Below are positions 1 through 15,100 of a stretch of 64,000 nt of DNA, piece by piece. Below the pieces are notes generated by a model. It searched no databases and was not told the origin of the DNA. It saw nothing but the letters and a program-made list of their open reading frames with translations. The DNA is taken from assembly GCA_036768485.1 (NCBI GenBank), contig JAVLUZ010000835.1, positions 372,001 through 436,000 of the forward strand, given 5' to 3'. A program made the translations under genes and the position numbers. This DNA is from Mermis nigrescens. Taxonomy: Eukaryota > Nematoda > Enoplea > Mermithida > Mermithidae. The number at the start of each line of letters is the position of its first letter. Positions within the stretch are counted from its first letter, which is position 1.

Positions 1-159
1 GTATATGTCGGTCCTAGAAACGATATCGGGCAAATTCGCCCTGCCTTCCTTCTGCTCTCCAGTGTCGCTCGACTCTTTGCCTTGTTCATCCTTCACTTTA
101 TCCTTCTTCTCTTCGTCTTTGTTCGGCTCGCTCTTCTTTTCTTCGCTTGACGAAGCAGG
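1..159 (-). CDS. SMARCC: SMARCC exon 13 (cut by window edge)
   Basis: Open in phase 0 from the acceptor TTTTTTCAAAAG at 171-160. It encodes a Lys/Glu/Ser-rich stretch ending [12 protein letters not shown]. In animal SMARCC proteins the same acidic/basic spacer and a RTDxY motif link SWIRM to SANT. An ATG lies in frame at 201-199, but the phase from exon 12 supports the acceptor instead. The exon continues off the left edge. Confidence 0.85.
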
Positions 160-3100
160 CTTTTGAAAAAATTTGGCGTTAAACGTCCGTCTAATATGCA
201 TTAGACAAGCATTATTTTTGTCATTTACTATTTTATTGATTCATTAGTACAGTACACAGTATAAATTATTATTTTTACTATTTATTATTTGTTATTCGTA
301 ATACCTTTCAAATTTTGCCGAAATTATAAAAAGATAAAATTATCAATAACACAAAGCGTAAATTATAGAAAATTCATCAAAAAATATAATCATTTATATT
401 AATTGGGAACGTGTTCTGAATTTTGTTCTTAGAATTCATGCAGAGAAATTCGTCTTATTCTGCAGTTTATAATAAAACTAAAACTAAAATCAGACTTAAA
501 AATAATTAGAATGAAATTCAAAAGCTGATTTAAAAACTAATTATATTTTCGATAACAGGGACTACAGTATGTTTAAAAATTCAAAGTACGTACCTAATCA
601 TAAAAAAGACGCATATCAACGAGATACATACATAATACACACATAGCCGGATTATGAACCTTTTAAACGGTATCGATATACGTATATAATATTTTGTTCA
701 ATTTATTAAAATTTTTACTATCATTTCAATTTTTTGAGTTTTTACGTTCTAGAAAGATGGAGCATCGTCAAAATGTAAAGACGCGTATCCACCGTTTTTA
801 AGCCCAAAAAAGGCACCTTAGAAAATTTTTTGATTTCACTCCCGCCGGAATTCCCATGCTGTGGATTTCTGGTAAAATGCTAAAGATTTTTGTCACCTGC
901 TTCGGGGGTACCATCGGCTGTAGACCAGCTGGCGTGTCAGCTAAAATCATGAAATGAGCCGTCGACGGAGGACCAATAGCCGTAGGCCGATTCTCGGCGT
1001 CTATCTGATAATTTATCAAACCCCACTGCTCTAAGAAACCATGCACGCGTAAAAATACATATAGTTACATCAATTCAGCTTCATACTGGATCGTGGTGAG
1101 TTTGAATCTATTTAAAATACATAATTTATTATAATAGAAATTTAAATAACGTAACATAAGCTTCGATAATAAGAAGCAAGCTGTAAATAAGAAAAACGCG
1201 AAAAAGACGAAAAATAGTATAACGTGCCTGGACGCTTTAATGCATATACATATACACAGGCCCGTGTCCAAGATTGTATTTCGGGAGAAGGGCGAAAATT
1301 TTAAGGTCCGATATATCGAGAACCATTAGATGGGCAGAAATAAAGGAATTAAGGAATTTTTGATCGTATCACGACGAGCACTACGCAGTGGTGAAGAAAA
1401 ATTTTATTTTAAAACGAATAATCAAAAAATATATATTACACAAATCTATCGCTTAAATAATCTGTAAAAATGATTTCTCATCATTCAATCGACGAATAAT
1501 TTCCTAGCTTCTGTCTTTGTATTTAATCTTTGTGATTTACAAAGAAAAAGAATACAGAAAATGAATAACTCGGCACAAAGAGCCAAAAAAAATTGGCATG
1601 TTCTATATGTAATATCTAACTCAAATTTGAGCGGTTTCGGACGGGCTAGAAGACAAAAACTATAAATAAACAATAAACTTTGAAGTTACTAACTCAAAAG
1701 TGAGCAGAAAACCTGTTTTGATGGTCTTTTAGACCTACTTCGTGAACTTTTGATTTTTCCCTTCGGGGGACCCTTGCGTATTACAGAAAATTATTTTTCG
1801 TTTCCGGGAGGGGAAGCGCTTCCCGCCCCCTGAATACAGCCAGTATATACATATATGTATGCAATAACAGGTACAACATATTAGTACGATATGTATGCGC
1901 GCACTTCGAAAAATTTTCAAATTCGCAAACACCGCGAGTAGGACATATGTATGCACACCTCGACTTTCTCTTTACTTTACCCATCGCAAGCCAACTCTTC
2001 CAACAACTTATTTAGCAAAAATTTTACAATGAATTTATTTACTTCGACGGATTTAAATAAAAACAGTTAATTAATTGAAAAAATACAAAGCAAAAGTACT
2101 AATAAATTTACCGTAAAATCGAAGCCACGTCGCCCGCCAAATTCCGTCTGCATGCCGTTGCGGTCAAGTATTCGAACGGATTAAGGCGGTATGTATCGAC
2201 CATAAAATTCCGATAAGCCAGATAACTAATTAAAACACAAAAGGTAAAGCAAAATAAGATTTGAAAGGTTGTAAAAGCGATTTTTCTGACTTCAATATTA
2301 TTTTACAATCGTTGTTCAAGGGAATATTTTAATGGTCGTCGAATTAGGAAATTCCCGACATACGTACAGGCAGTGTTTTTTGTACAAGGTCCGATTGTAC
2401 ATGCACAAAGATGCTTCCCAAAAGGCTTTGAACATTTTGCACATGCAAATTTTTGTGTACTAAGATATGGTACAGTAGCGATTTTAGTCTGGTAAAAGAG
2501 GGTTTTTCGACCTTTGGTAGTGTATTTTAGCTAATTTCTGGGTATCTAAGGACAAAAATCAGTAAGAATCGTCTTAAAACAGCGCGAAGCGCAAAAAAAG
2601 TTGAGATTTTCCTTTTGAAATGCAATTTCTACATTGTAAAGACATATAGAACACACAATTACTCATTTCGGCGCGAAGCGCCGAAAATTTTTCGAATTTT
2701 AGACCTTTTTGTAATTTTTCGTCTTCCCAAAAATCTTTGTCCATGTACAAAGACGGTGCCGAAAAGTCTTTGTACATCGGGAAAAATCTTTGCCAAATAC
2801 AACAAACACTGAGTACAGGGTGTCGTCCAACCTGTTTTTTCATAATACCTCCGCAAATTCTTAATATGTTTCAATTAATTTTCGTACGTTGTTGGAAGGT
2901 GGTTCAGTATGAAGCTGACTGTCTAAATTTGGTTGACTTTGCACGTTCATGGTGTAAACTGCACAATCATTTGCAAACTTTAGTTTTGCAGATTTTCCCA
3001 CCTAATGTATGTATACGTAAGTAACCAAACCACTCTTTTGTCTCGCTTGTATATTTTAAAGAATTTTTCGAGCAAATTCAGGATGTTCAGGCCACAGATT

Positions 3101-6100
3101 GGCAAACTTTGGCCCGATTTCTTTGCACACCATTTAAAATATAGCATTTTTACGAAACTATTTTTTTTCGCTGTGCAAGAAGTGTCGCACAAACTTTTGC
3201 AGCGATTTCTCGATAATTTGCATGAACCTATTCAACGGATTTTTTTTACTGAATCACAAGCATTTAGTAACTCAAAATTCATTATGAAAAGACCATAGAT
3301 TTTCACTTAAACTATTGCATACTATGACACACGCACACTGGGGAAGCCTTCCACAGCCCTCATTGTTATCTGTTTTCATGCAAAGTTCATTATAAATATT
3401 CACGAAGAATAAAATACGACGAATTTAAGTACCGAAATTTGATAATAATTCGCTTAAAAATTACTCATTCCCCGCGAAAACTCGGTTTACCCCTCTCCCA
3501 GAACTTATGACCGCGGGCATGTATGGACACTATGTATGTAAACCTTCATATGTACGTCGAAAACATATATTTTATTAAATAACACAGGAAACATGTCCCA
3601 TAATTTTGATCTAATTCGCCAAAATGGCTGCTGAACAGCATTTTTGTACAAGGTCCGTTTGTACATACATGTACAAAGATGGTCCCCAAAAGTCTTTACA
3701 CATTTTGTACATGCGAATTTTTTTGTTCTATTATACCGTACAGTAGCGATTTTAGTGTGGTAAAACAGGGTTTTTCGACGTTTAGTGTATTTTAGCTAAT
3801 TTCTGGGTTTCTGACGCCAAAAATTACTAAAACTTATCTCAACCGAAAAATTTGACATTTTTCCATTCTGAATGCAAATTCTGCCATTTCAAAGACATAT
3901 GGGACGAACAATTACATAGTCATTTCGGCGCGAAGCGCCGAAAATTTTTGGGGATTTTACACCTTTTTTACAATTTTTGTCTTCCCAAAAATCTTTGTAC
4001 ATGTACAAAGACGGTTCTGAAAAGTCATTGTACATCAGGGAAAAGTCTTTGCCGAATACAAAAAAAAACCGTGATGCAGAATGAACAAGTTTTCCCCATT
4101 TCCTTTTTCGTAAAAACCGATACACAATCATAAATTGAAAATGAAGGTGATGACGACCGGAAGTTTAGAAAATAAATACTTCACAGAGCCTGAAGAACAC
4201 TTTACAAAGTTTACAAAAAGGGCTGAAGACGCTTTTGAAGAACTTTACAAAGTTTGAAAATTCGCAACATCGATTAACTAGTTAACATTTATTCAAAACG
4301 TAACGCCTACGATGACTTTATTAAATTTATATCATAAGTGTAGCATAGATAAAGCACCGATATTTTCGGAAATTGCGTGCGACTTACACTTCGGGAGTCC
4401 TTGACTTGCTTCTGTTGTTAAAAAATTCGGGTAAAGCCCGCTTTTCGATCGAATGAATGCTGGAAGAAAACGGAGCGATACCTTATGCATAATATGTACA
4501 TACGAGTAGACTAAAGACTGCCAAAGGATATATTAGAAGTAAAACATTAAGTTCATAAAAAAGGAAAAAAATCGCAAACGATATTTAAATTTTCGAATAA
4601 AACTTGATAAAGACGACCGATCACACATATAGCTCAAAATTTTGAATAGGTCTATGTATGCCCAAGAAAAACCAAAGTTTAAACCTCGATGTACATTAAG
4701 TATGCGCGCGTTTCTCTTACACTGGATACACAAATAATGTCAAAAAATGCTGATTTTGTAAATGTTTTAAAAACTTTTTTTCGAAATTACTCGTGAATAC
4801 ATAACGAAATTATACATGGGCACAGGGTCACATGATGTGACCCTGGTGGCTGAGCGATCCCATAACGCCGCAGGGGAAATCGGACCGACCCCGTAAGTGT
4901 TTTGAAAATTCCATGGGAGAAATGAGGCAAAATGAAGGTTAAAAAATACATGAAAATCGAAAACTTTGTTCAAAAGAGCTTGAAATTGATCGGAAACTGT
5001 GGAATAACGTAGTTTAAACGTTATTTTAGCCTTTATACAAGTTTTTGAGGTCATTATGGCCTAAAAAAGCTCAATTTTTAACCCCTGTCCAGATTGCCCA
5101 GATAAACCACGCTCAGTATCTATGGTCATGGACCGATCCCGCAGGTTCCAGGAAAATCAATTGACCCTGAAAGACCTGAGCGTGCCCATGTATATGAACG
5201 AAATTGTTAAATCTTTCGCACCTGTTATAATCAAACCAAGCGGCGTAAGATGGTACGATAATGAAATGTGTCTGTTCCGTAGCCGTGTTATCATCTTCCT
5301 TATTTTTCTGTCCACCGTCCGGTTGCGACGGGGCTCCATTTGCAGAGGCATTATTAGCCAAGCTTAAGCTATCCAAATCGATCAAGCTATCGCCCTTGGA
5401 CGGATTAAATTCCGTGTCTTTAGCTCTACCTGCAAAACTCATAAGCAGATACAAATAAAAAATAAACAAAAACAAAACATTAGCATAAGTAAAATCGGAT
5501 ACACAAAGAAGAATCATACATGTAACAGGGAGATAAGATGTTCCTCATCCTCCAAAGTTGGTCGTACCAAATCCCCCAAATGCAGAAAATTTTAGACCCC
5601 AACGATTTTTGGAAACAAACTTGTTTTTCAGAGCCATTTTTAGGTGTTTTTTGGTTGTTTTTGACCAAAAGATTAAGATCATTTACCACACCCCATCGAA
5701 AATAGCCGGGGACTCCCTAACCTAAATTTCGAGCCGTTACGCACGAGTACATATGAGCAGAATGACTAATTGCATTCGTTTGCACGAAGTTATCAGAGTG
5801 TGAAATAAAAAAGCGTAATCAGGTAACAAATCGAGACGATGCAAAATAAGAAAAAATTAGAAATGATTTAAACGAAAAAAACAGGAAAAAAGATAAATAT
5901 ACTTACAGGAAAAATTATGTAAAAATAGGAGTCAGAGCTAGTCGTCCACAAAAAAAGACTATATTCTGTCAGTCTTCTAAAAAATATCATTTTTCATCTA
6001 AATCAAGAAAGAAGTTGGTCTTTAAACTAAAATCAAATAAAAACCTCGTTTTTGATTCAATATCGCAAAAAAGCGTAAAACAATGTTTCAGATAACATTG

Positions 6101-9100
6101 ATGAGCAGATACAAACATACGTCAAGTACATGAACACTGGCAACGAATTTGTATGCACTTTGATAACGGATCAGAAATTAGGGAGTGCAGGGACCGGTAG
6201 CACTACGTTAATAGTTCAGTAGTAAACGGTTGCACCTAATACTATTATTAATAGTGATTTTCTAATATTTGAATAGTAGCTTTCTAATAGTTCAATAGTT
6301 TACCAGTTCATTAGTTCGATAGTTAATCGTTGAGCGATCATGAGCTTGCATTCAACCTCATACAGACTTCAAAATTTTCTACAACAGTCGACTTATACGA
6401 ATCGGAAATTTTACTATTCTGATAGTCCTATTCAACTATTATAATGGGTCAGTAGTGTAGCCAATGGTGCAACCCGATTTTTTACTATTATACTATTAAA
6501 CTATCGAACTGATAGAAAAGTTCAATAGTCAATGGTGCAACTGGGCCTAGAACACTGTCTAGTTAAGATTCAATTATGTGATGTATATATCATAGGTGCA
6601 CAAGGTCAGGGTCGGCAGGGGATGGGGTAAAATCTCAGAAATCCAAAACAGTTAATTTAACGCCCACGAATTATTTGGTTGTTTAACAACCGAAATGGTC
6701 AAAATAGTCTATGAAACGTCTTTTAGGCGTTAATTTCGCATTTTTAGTCTATTTTGACTGCACTATATCACTTTTAACTCTACAGAAATGGATCAATTTT
6801 CGGCGCTAAAGTACATAAAAGCACTAATACGGCGCGAAGTGTCGGAAAATTTCGACAGTTTTACTTCTTTTGACCTCAAAAACGATGCAAAAAAACGTTC
6901 CATCAGCTCAAAATCTCCGGACATTACCTGTCTGGCTGACCAATAAGTAGGGGTAATACCCACAAGTGGGCGTGGGAGAGGAAGTATGCACCCCCAGAAG
7001 AATGAACTCCTCCCCCAAAACCAAAATAACCCACCAGAATTCAATTTTAGAAATTGTTTTGATTTTTTGGGGCTTTTGATGCCAATGGATAGTGCTCGAT
7101 GAGAAACACTAAAAAATTGTGTTTTTCACCATACCACCATTTTTAAGACCATTTTTGACCTTCAAAAAGTCTTTCATCCCCACAGAATCTTGGTGCTGCC
7201 CACCTATGGTAATACCCCCTCCCCGTACGTGCATGTAGGTACATATGTATGTATAAGTTAATCACTTCATATTGTTTAAATAAAAATAAAAAATCCAATG
7301 AATCGGGGATAAAAAATGAAGATGAAAGGCAAAGTTGGAAGGTGCGCAAAGACACAAATTTAAAAAATTTACGAAAATTACAAAAGATACATATATGTAA
7401 CCAATTGAATCAAGAGGAATAAACTGAGATCAAAATTTCGCCAACCTTTCGGTACAGCAACTTCCTGAATATTTGGCTCTGCAGGGGGATCTTCCAGCTC
7501 GAGCGTGGCATCCTCCTCGTCTTGGCACTTTCGTTTTCCACCGCTGCTGCAAATAGAAAATTGAGAAAGAGAGGAAATCTGCGAAATGGTAAAAGTAAAA
7601 AATCATATCGTCTATATGTACGTTTCAATTTAAAATCTAAAAATGTATATGTGTGTACTTGACTTCCAATTATTTTATTTTTTAGACCGATCTAAAGTTT
7701 AATTAAAGTAGAAACATCAACTAAAAAATAACTTTTTGGCTCTTTTTGAGTCTTCGACTGGTGGAGGCGACAATTTCCGTTTCTTCGATTTTTTGCGCTC
7801 TGACTCGCAGATCGAAATAAATTCTTTCACAGTGTAAACTATGCGTCGGTGAGTCTGCTAAAACGAAATATACAAATATTACATACTAGCATGCGCGATT
7901 TGTAAATACATAATCAGCTGTGAGCCTTCTATCATATTAGGGATAGTTTAGGACATCCCAAAATAAAAAGCGCTGAAAAATAAATCTAGTTACAAAAGCA
8001 TAACTCTTTGTACAGGGACATAAATTTCGTCAAAGATTTCTTGAAGCTATCTAGTACAGTGTAAATGCAAAACAATTTAAAACGAAAACATAGTAGTTTT
8101 ACATCTTTTTCGTTGAAATTCGCTAAAAAATTTCAGAACGGTCTATATAATTGCAGTATATTTAGCTTTACAAGCGCCGTTTAAACACTCCAAAATCAAC
8201 CTTTGTATATGTAAGTACATACGTAAGATCATATAAAACGTCTTTCACCTCTAATTCCTACATATATTTCGCATATATTTTACGCAGACAACTAAATATT
8301 TTTAAAGTTCGAAAGAAGCTTCTTTATGCTTACATATGCTGTACGTCTAATTCTTATGTAAGCTCATTGGAATTTATTGCAAAATTTAGTAATATTCTTC
8401 TGACAATGGAGATAAACCTTTTGAATACTTATACAATACACATTATTCTAATTTTCTGTTTCCACAGCTGAAAATTCGTAAAGGCGCAACAAACATTTAG
8501 CCTGACAGGCTGATTATTTATTATACATGATGTATGTTTGTTTGCATGTATTTTGTCGAGAGAATGTGAGTGCCTAACGAAGCTACAAAAAGATGGATCA
8601 AGCGCGGCATTAAATCAGTGTGAAAAGCACACGCTTAATGCACACCTCGAATAATGAGTACGCAGACCTCGGATAATGCACACGTGGATTACTGATTACT
8701 GCACACCATGTTATCGTATGCAGAGAAAAGCATGAATTTTTATTACTGCACAATTTATTCTGCATCAAATGGCAAGGATACAACATTCGTTGTCTTTTTT
8801 ACTTCTGTCATTGTATTGAAGGGATAATAGATTAATTTCAGATTAAAGTTGAAATTTCAAGGAAATTTCACACTCCGCTTAACGCACACCTTTGGCCTTG
8901 CTGTCTAAGGGATGTGCATTATCCGAGTTCGACTGTATATAAATAGGTACCGTATTGCTTACTGTATTCAGAAAGCTGCAATTAAGCTTGAATGGATGCG
9001 TGCTGAAAATCTGGCATGTCGCGTGAGATATACAATGTGTTCTACCTACTATCCCATCTGTTTTTATAATAACTCCACTAATTCTGAATATTTTTCAATG

Positions 9101-12100
9101 ATTTGTTGAACATATTTGGAAGGTCCAATAACAAATTGGATGACATGCTTTGGTTGCTTTTGTTTGTTTATGGTGTAAGCTACAAAAGTTTCCGTAAACC
9201 TTAGTTTTTGCAGGTTCTTCCACCTACATAAGTATCCATACTATTATTTCGAGTTAAGTCAATCAATTCTTAATATTTAAAAAGTTTCTTAAGCGAATTA
9301 GGCCATCGATTAACAAAGTTTGGCTTGATTTCGTTAAATACACTTTAAAATATAGAGTTTTTACAGAACTAACTTTTCTTCGCCATGCAAAAATTGTCGT
9401 ACAGACTTTTAACAGCAATTTCTCGTGAACTTGCGTAAATTTATTCAATAGGGATGTCCCGGGGCAGGCTTTTTAACCGATGTTATGCATACTAATGTAT
9501 ACTGACCCATATAAGTGTACAATTCAAATTATTTATGGTACTTTTTTACATTAGTAACTAATCATGTAATTGTGAAAAGGGGATTAATTTTAGGTTTCTC
9601 ACCGTATAATGGCTTTAAATTAAAAGCTTAAGAAGTTAAAAAACAGTTCGACAAATATCAATGATGCACGTGATACTGAATCAGTCTAATTAAATGACAA
9701 TTATTAGCGATACATCATAAATGTGCAACTGTCTTCATATTTTTGAAACTTCATGACTGAATTCCGGGGACGTAAAAAATTGTGAGGTAATTTTAAAGTT
9801 CGAAATAGAATACCCAAATCTCTTGAGATCTAGTTTCTCAATTAATGAATAATGTCAGTTTTTGAGAAAAATAGAAATTTCTTGTGATGCTACGTGCTCG
9901 TCATTTTATTTACGGCAAAGATCAATTTTTCCGCTGAAAAGCCCAACAAAGTATAAGCATTTCAGTTTGAAGCATGTATTTTTATGTCTAACATTATCAT
10001 CTTAGTTCCAATTTCTACTTTAAAAGTTCATTAATTTTCAGTATAAAAATTGTTAATTTATCTACTGATTATTATACATTGCAGTTCTTGGATTTAAGAC
10101 TCCCGATTCTACGTTTTCTATTCCGAATTAGTCGTGTCCTCCAGCTGTACTAAGCCATAAAAATCATGGATATATAAATTTTAAACATCTTTTTCTTGCC
10201 AAGATTGTGGCAGATGCGATAAATATTCCCGACAGCACAAGCTTTCAAGAAATTCCTTAAAATTGTGAATTACGAAACAATATTTGAGTTTAGGTCAGGG
10301 CACCAAGAAGTGCGATCACTGCATCGAATCTCGCTTCATTATTAAGCTGATCCTTTAATCAATTTTATGCACTCCGTCTGTTCGGAGTTAACAGATCATC
10401 GAATTTCATTTATAAGATCTGACAGAATAGGAAAAAAATATTCGTCATCCGATTTAGGCTATTTATTTCGAGATGGACTAGTAATAATAATAAATAATAA
10501 TAGATTTATTAATTACTAATTTAAAAGTAAAGCGAATACGTTGAATTTAAATTGCTTGACTTGGGTCCAAATGTACATCTGAGCTATAGAAACAATTTAA
10601 CGATCAAATTTTGCCATTTGAATTCGTCAGTATTCTGAATTATACCATTTCTTTAGTTCCTCATAATTTCCAAGATTAATCTTGAAAGAAAATCTTAGGG
10701 TTTTGCAATTGATTATAAATGTTTTAGCCCCGTCCGGGGGCAAGCCATGCCCCGGCCCAAGGCATAAGCTCCGGCACCGGGGCTTGGGACATCCCTACTA
10801 TTCAATAATTTTTTGTATTGATTCTTAAGCATTCAGATACTCAAACTTCATTATTTTTTATTGCTTGTGTGGCGTGAATCGTGGGCTGTGCATTGATCGC
10901 AAAATACATAAGTTTAAAAAGAAAAACTATCAAGAATCTAAGGTTTACACAAACTTCTGCACTTTACATCATGAATAGGCTGAATCGATCAAATCCTGCC
11001 AGTTTTCTATTGGACCTTCTAATATATCTGAAAAAATCATTGAAGAATAATAAGAAGTAAAGGAATTCTTACGAAAAAGCAGAAAAAGCATGTTGGATTC
11101 TTAGGAAGGACACCCTGTACTTCCTGTATAGATTATGTATTCAAAAACTCACAAAATTGAGCTTGAAAAGATAAAAATGTCAAAAAAGTTCCTGCCTTTC
11201 GTGCCAGATTTTTATAATATGTACGTTTTTTTGCATATTTTGTCCTAAAGACTGAGAAATTGAGTGAACTAGTAAAATTTACACAATTTTTGCGGATTCA
11301 CTTGCTTTTTGTTGGTTTGTTATATCACCACAAGCTACAAAAGTGATCTAAAATGTAATACAAGTCGGAAATTGTCATTTTGTAACGTAAAATCGCTTAC
11401 GAACGCAAATACATTTATTATGTTTTGGCGATTCCCCCAAACCCATAAAAATGGGCTAGCGCATGCCTTTATGACTAAATAGACATACATACAGCGCTCG
11501 CCACGAAATTTGAACAATAAAGAACCGATTGACTTTATTTAGGAACGCTTTTTCACGACCTAATCGCCTGAGACCTAAAGAGTATTCTGACATGATTTAC
11601 TTTGCGACCCAAATGCTTGATGCACATGATGTACACAATACCATAAGCATATGAATTGCACAAGTATAATCAATATTAATATGCTTTACGCGCGCTAAGT
11701 CGTACCCGATCTGACCTAAGCATTAGGTCGCGTTTTCTTAAAACTTACCAGCACTTTGTGCTGTTTGGGTCGCGTTTTCTTAAAGGAAAGCAAGTCAGGA
11801 TGCTCTTTAAGCCTCCGGCGATTAGTTTGTAAAAAAAGCGTTCCTAAATAAACTCAATCGCTTCTTTATTGTTAAAATTCCGTGGCGAGTACTATGTTTA
11901 GAATAAACATCTTTCTGAATAAAAGTATAATGTAATTACAAGGTTCAGAACGGTGACTTAGCACTTATAGCTCTTGCACTTCATGCAAGATCCTTGTTTT
12001 ATCTTAAGCTATTTTATGCACTAACTACAAATAATGTGCTTAGCGACTGTACAGCCAGCTAAAATCTTATCCATATTTAATGTGGGTATGTGGAAGTATG

Positions 12101-15100
12101 GCTTGTATACACATAAAAGTTATATTGGACCCGGACCCGATCGGGTCTAGCCCTAAAGACCCGGACCCGAAATTTTCATTCTCTCAGACCCGGACCCAAA
12201 CCCGAAATTTTCATTTGCTTAGACCCGACCTGGACCCGAAATTTAAGAAATTTCGCATTCGGTCCATCCCTAGTGTACATACAGGAGCGTATGCAGGATT
12301 TTTCAAGGGACGGTCGGAAAATTGATGAATATATATTCTCGGGATATGTTCGGCGGTGAAATACATGAAGTACGTTTTCTTACGTTCCCGAACATGCTCT
12401 ATCCATTAAGCGCCATGCTCTATCCATTAAGTTCTTTTAAAATTCAAACTTTATGAAAAAGCTTATTCTCTCATAATACGCTATGGAAAATGACGTTTTT
12501 GGCCGTGCTTAAGACAACATTAGTAAAATGATGATCCTATGGTGCGAAGCGCCAAAAATTTTTAGATTTTTCGACGAAAAGATGCCCATTACCGTTATTT
12601 TCCATGCATTATATTACCTTTCCAAAATTAATTTTGGGCTGAGGGGAGGAGCTACCACTCCCCCGACTCCGAGTATGCCCATGTGTGCGTGCGTGAATTA
12701 TTTTTATGTATGTACAAATAGCTTTAATTACATGAGATGAATATAGGTTTTACTGCTTCAAACCTGATAGACTGATCAACTTAATTAAATTAATTAATTT
12801 GATTGAGTCGGTTGATTAAATGAATCAGCATACTGACAGTAGCAATGAGAGAGAAGCGAACCCCTGGTAATGTAAGCATGTAATCTTCCTCATTCATCCA
12901 CTCATTATAATCATCCATATCCAGCACCCATCGGGCGTCGACCCGCCACTGAGCTGGTGGCACTGGCTCCGGCTCGATTTCCTGATCGTACGTTACAGTA
13001 TGCAGCCAATTATCGTAGCTGAAGATGTGATAAAATTATCTAGGCACGTAGCTGGTCCGTCTAATTTCGACAGGGACTTTTCAGCACTAATTTTCGGAGG
13101 AAGTAAGCCTACAAATTTAAAACAAAGTTTAAGAATGTTACGTTTAGTCAAGAGGATCATATTTTTCTCGATGTTTTAGCCAGACTGCCTTTTGCGCCGG
13201 TCACGAAATTACTCCCTCATTAGGGTTTGTTTTAATTTATGTTGCTCCTAAGTCTACTCAGCATGATGTGATCATTCTAAATTTTTACGATAAATCAATA
13301 ATCGGTTAACTTAGGAGAACCACCAGCCACGAACAATAAACGATCGTTTTAGCATTAAACGGTAAATTTAAGGTAAAGTACATAGTCGGCTATTAGGGAG
13401 AGGGGTATCTAAATCGATGACTTATTTTGTTCAAAGATGGTGAAAACAGTAGAAACAGAAAAACTTAAAAACGCAATTTTTTGCAGAAAAAAGTAGAAGG
13501 GCATTATCTCAACTTATAGGAACAGGGGAAGAGCCGACATTTAGTAGTAGATTCACATCCGCTCTTAAATCTACGATACTACCACACGTGATTGGGGGCT
13601 TTGGGAAAAGGGGGTGGGATTTCACCCCTCCACCTTTGAAAAAATTTTCAACCCCCGCAAAAACTTTTTCACCCCTCCCCAGAGTTGACGATTTTTTGAA
13701 AATGCCTAAAAAATGTCTGAAAATTTGTGGAAAAGATGCTTTTTCAATCGTTTTTAGCTTATCTATTTGCTCAAAATTGCCAAATTTTCGACTCATGTTT
13801 TGACTATATTTTGTTCAATCTGTTCCGACTTTCTAATTTTTTCCCGAAATTTTTTCGTTATTATGCTCTAGTAAATATAGAGCATCGTCAGAAACGATGA
13901 AAAACGATGTTTTTGACGCGTATGTACCTACCATTTTTGGACATATAAAAGGTACTTTATAATGTCAACCCCCAGAATTCCCATACTGCGCATGTATGAA
14001 TACTATGTATGAATACTACTAACACTTTTTCTTAAGCATCCCCACTCGAAGTCGGTTGTTCGCCCCATCCTCCCAAAGTTAAATATTTTTGACCCCCCAT
14101 TTTTTGGAAGCTTTCGCTTTTTAACAATTCGTTAGGTAACTTTTTGCCGTTTGTGATAAACAATTGAAGGTCATTCAGTCATTTATCCCCTTGCCCCTAA
14201 AATCGGCCGGATACTGCCATTCAACATTATGAGCGGTTATATGTATATCCATCCCCAGGCACGAAGCTGGCCGTCCTATATTAGGGGGACCAACACCATT
14301 TTTAGGGAGACTAAGCCTAAAAAACCAAAAATAGCACATAATAACCGTTAAAAAGTCCTATTTTTCCGATTTTTCTGAAGTTTAGGTGGGTCCGAACAAC
14401 TCCCATTCCCCCAGAGATACGTGCCTGCCCATCCCGCTCTTAAATTTGTCTTCCCAACTAACCTGTCCGGCGTGCACAGCCAATGCAGCATGCAGCCTCC
14501 TTCGCTTCGTTTTAGAACCGGTCTCACTAAGTCTTCCTTATCATCCCGAGCTGGCAAACCGAAAACTATGTGCGTCGCTTTGCTCTCTTCGTCTACCAGT
14601 ACGCCCTACGCATAAGACATGTACACAATCTATGCGCACTCATATGTATATTATAACGGATTGTTGAAAGCATATAGTACAGAAGAAGAATAACTCCCAC
14701 CGACTAAAAAATAATATTGGCACACTGGGGGTATCCCCTCCCAGGACTTTTGGGAGGCATACCCCCCATCAGGTTATTTTGGATCAGAACCTATTGATCA
14801 AATCATAGAAGAGCATCAAACGACGTCTAAGAATATAATTTGAAGTACATGCGCTCATTTTTCGAGCGCTAGACTGTTCAATTCACTCAATCCGTCCATT
14901 TTTTCGCATATATTTGATGTTACAGGTCATGTATTCGACATTACGAGTATTATCACTTATTTGCAAGCAAATTTAGCCACAAATATTCATAAAGAATAAA
15001 ATACAACGATAAGTATCAAATTTTGACATTTAATAACAGATTTAATTACATTTATATACCGACCGTGTGCATGTACGAATACATTACATATAAGGTTTTT

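Noticed and set aside
136..201. Start codon at 201 as the beginning of a new gene
   Set aside because: The downstream text is the SMARCC segment before SANT, and exon 12 phase fits an acceptor at 160, so the ATG is intronic.
2574..3024. Several short plus- and minus-strand frames with repeated protein-like text (FSALRAEM and similar)
   Set aside because: They are translations of the GC hairpin and MITE sequence in different copies, not proteins.
4823..4845. Nuclear hormone receptor binding palindrome
   Set aside because: Everted/inverted half-sites with one-base spacing can arise by chance, and the site lies in repeat-rich intron DNA with no other support.
5113..5517. Single 134-residue secreted protein with a hydrophobic N-terminus
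   Set aside because: Only 5222-5429 is coding (SMARCC exon 9); the hydrophobic lead and the tail are intron read-through past AG and GT sites.
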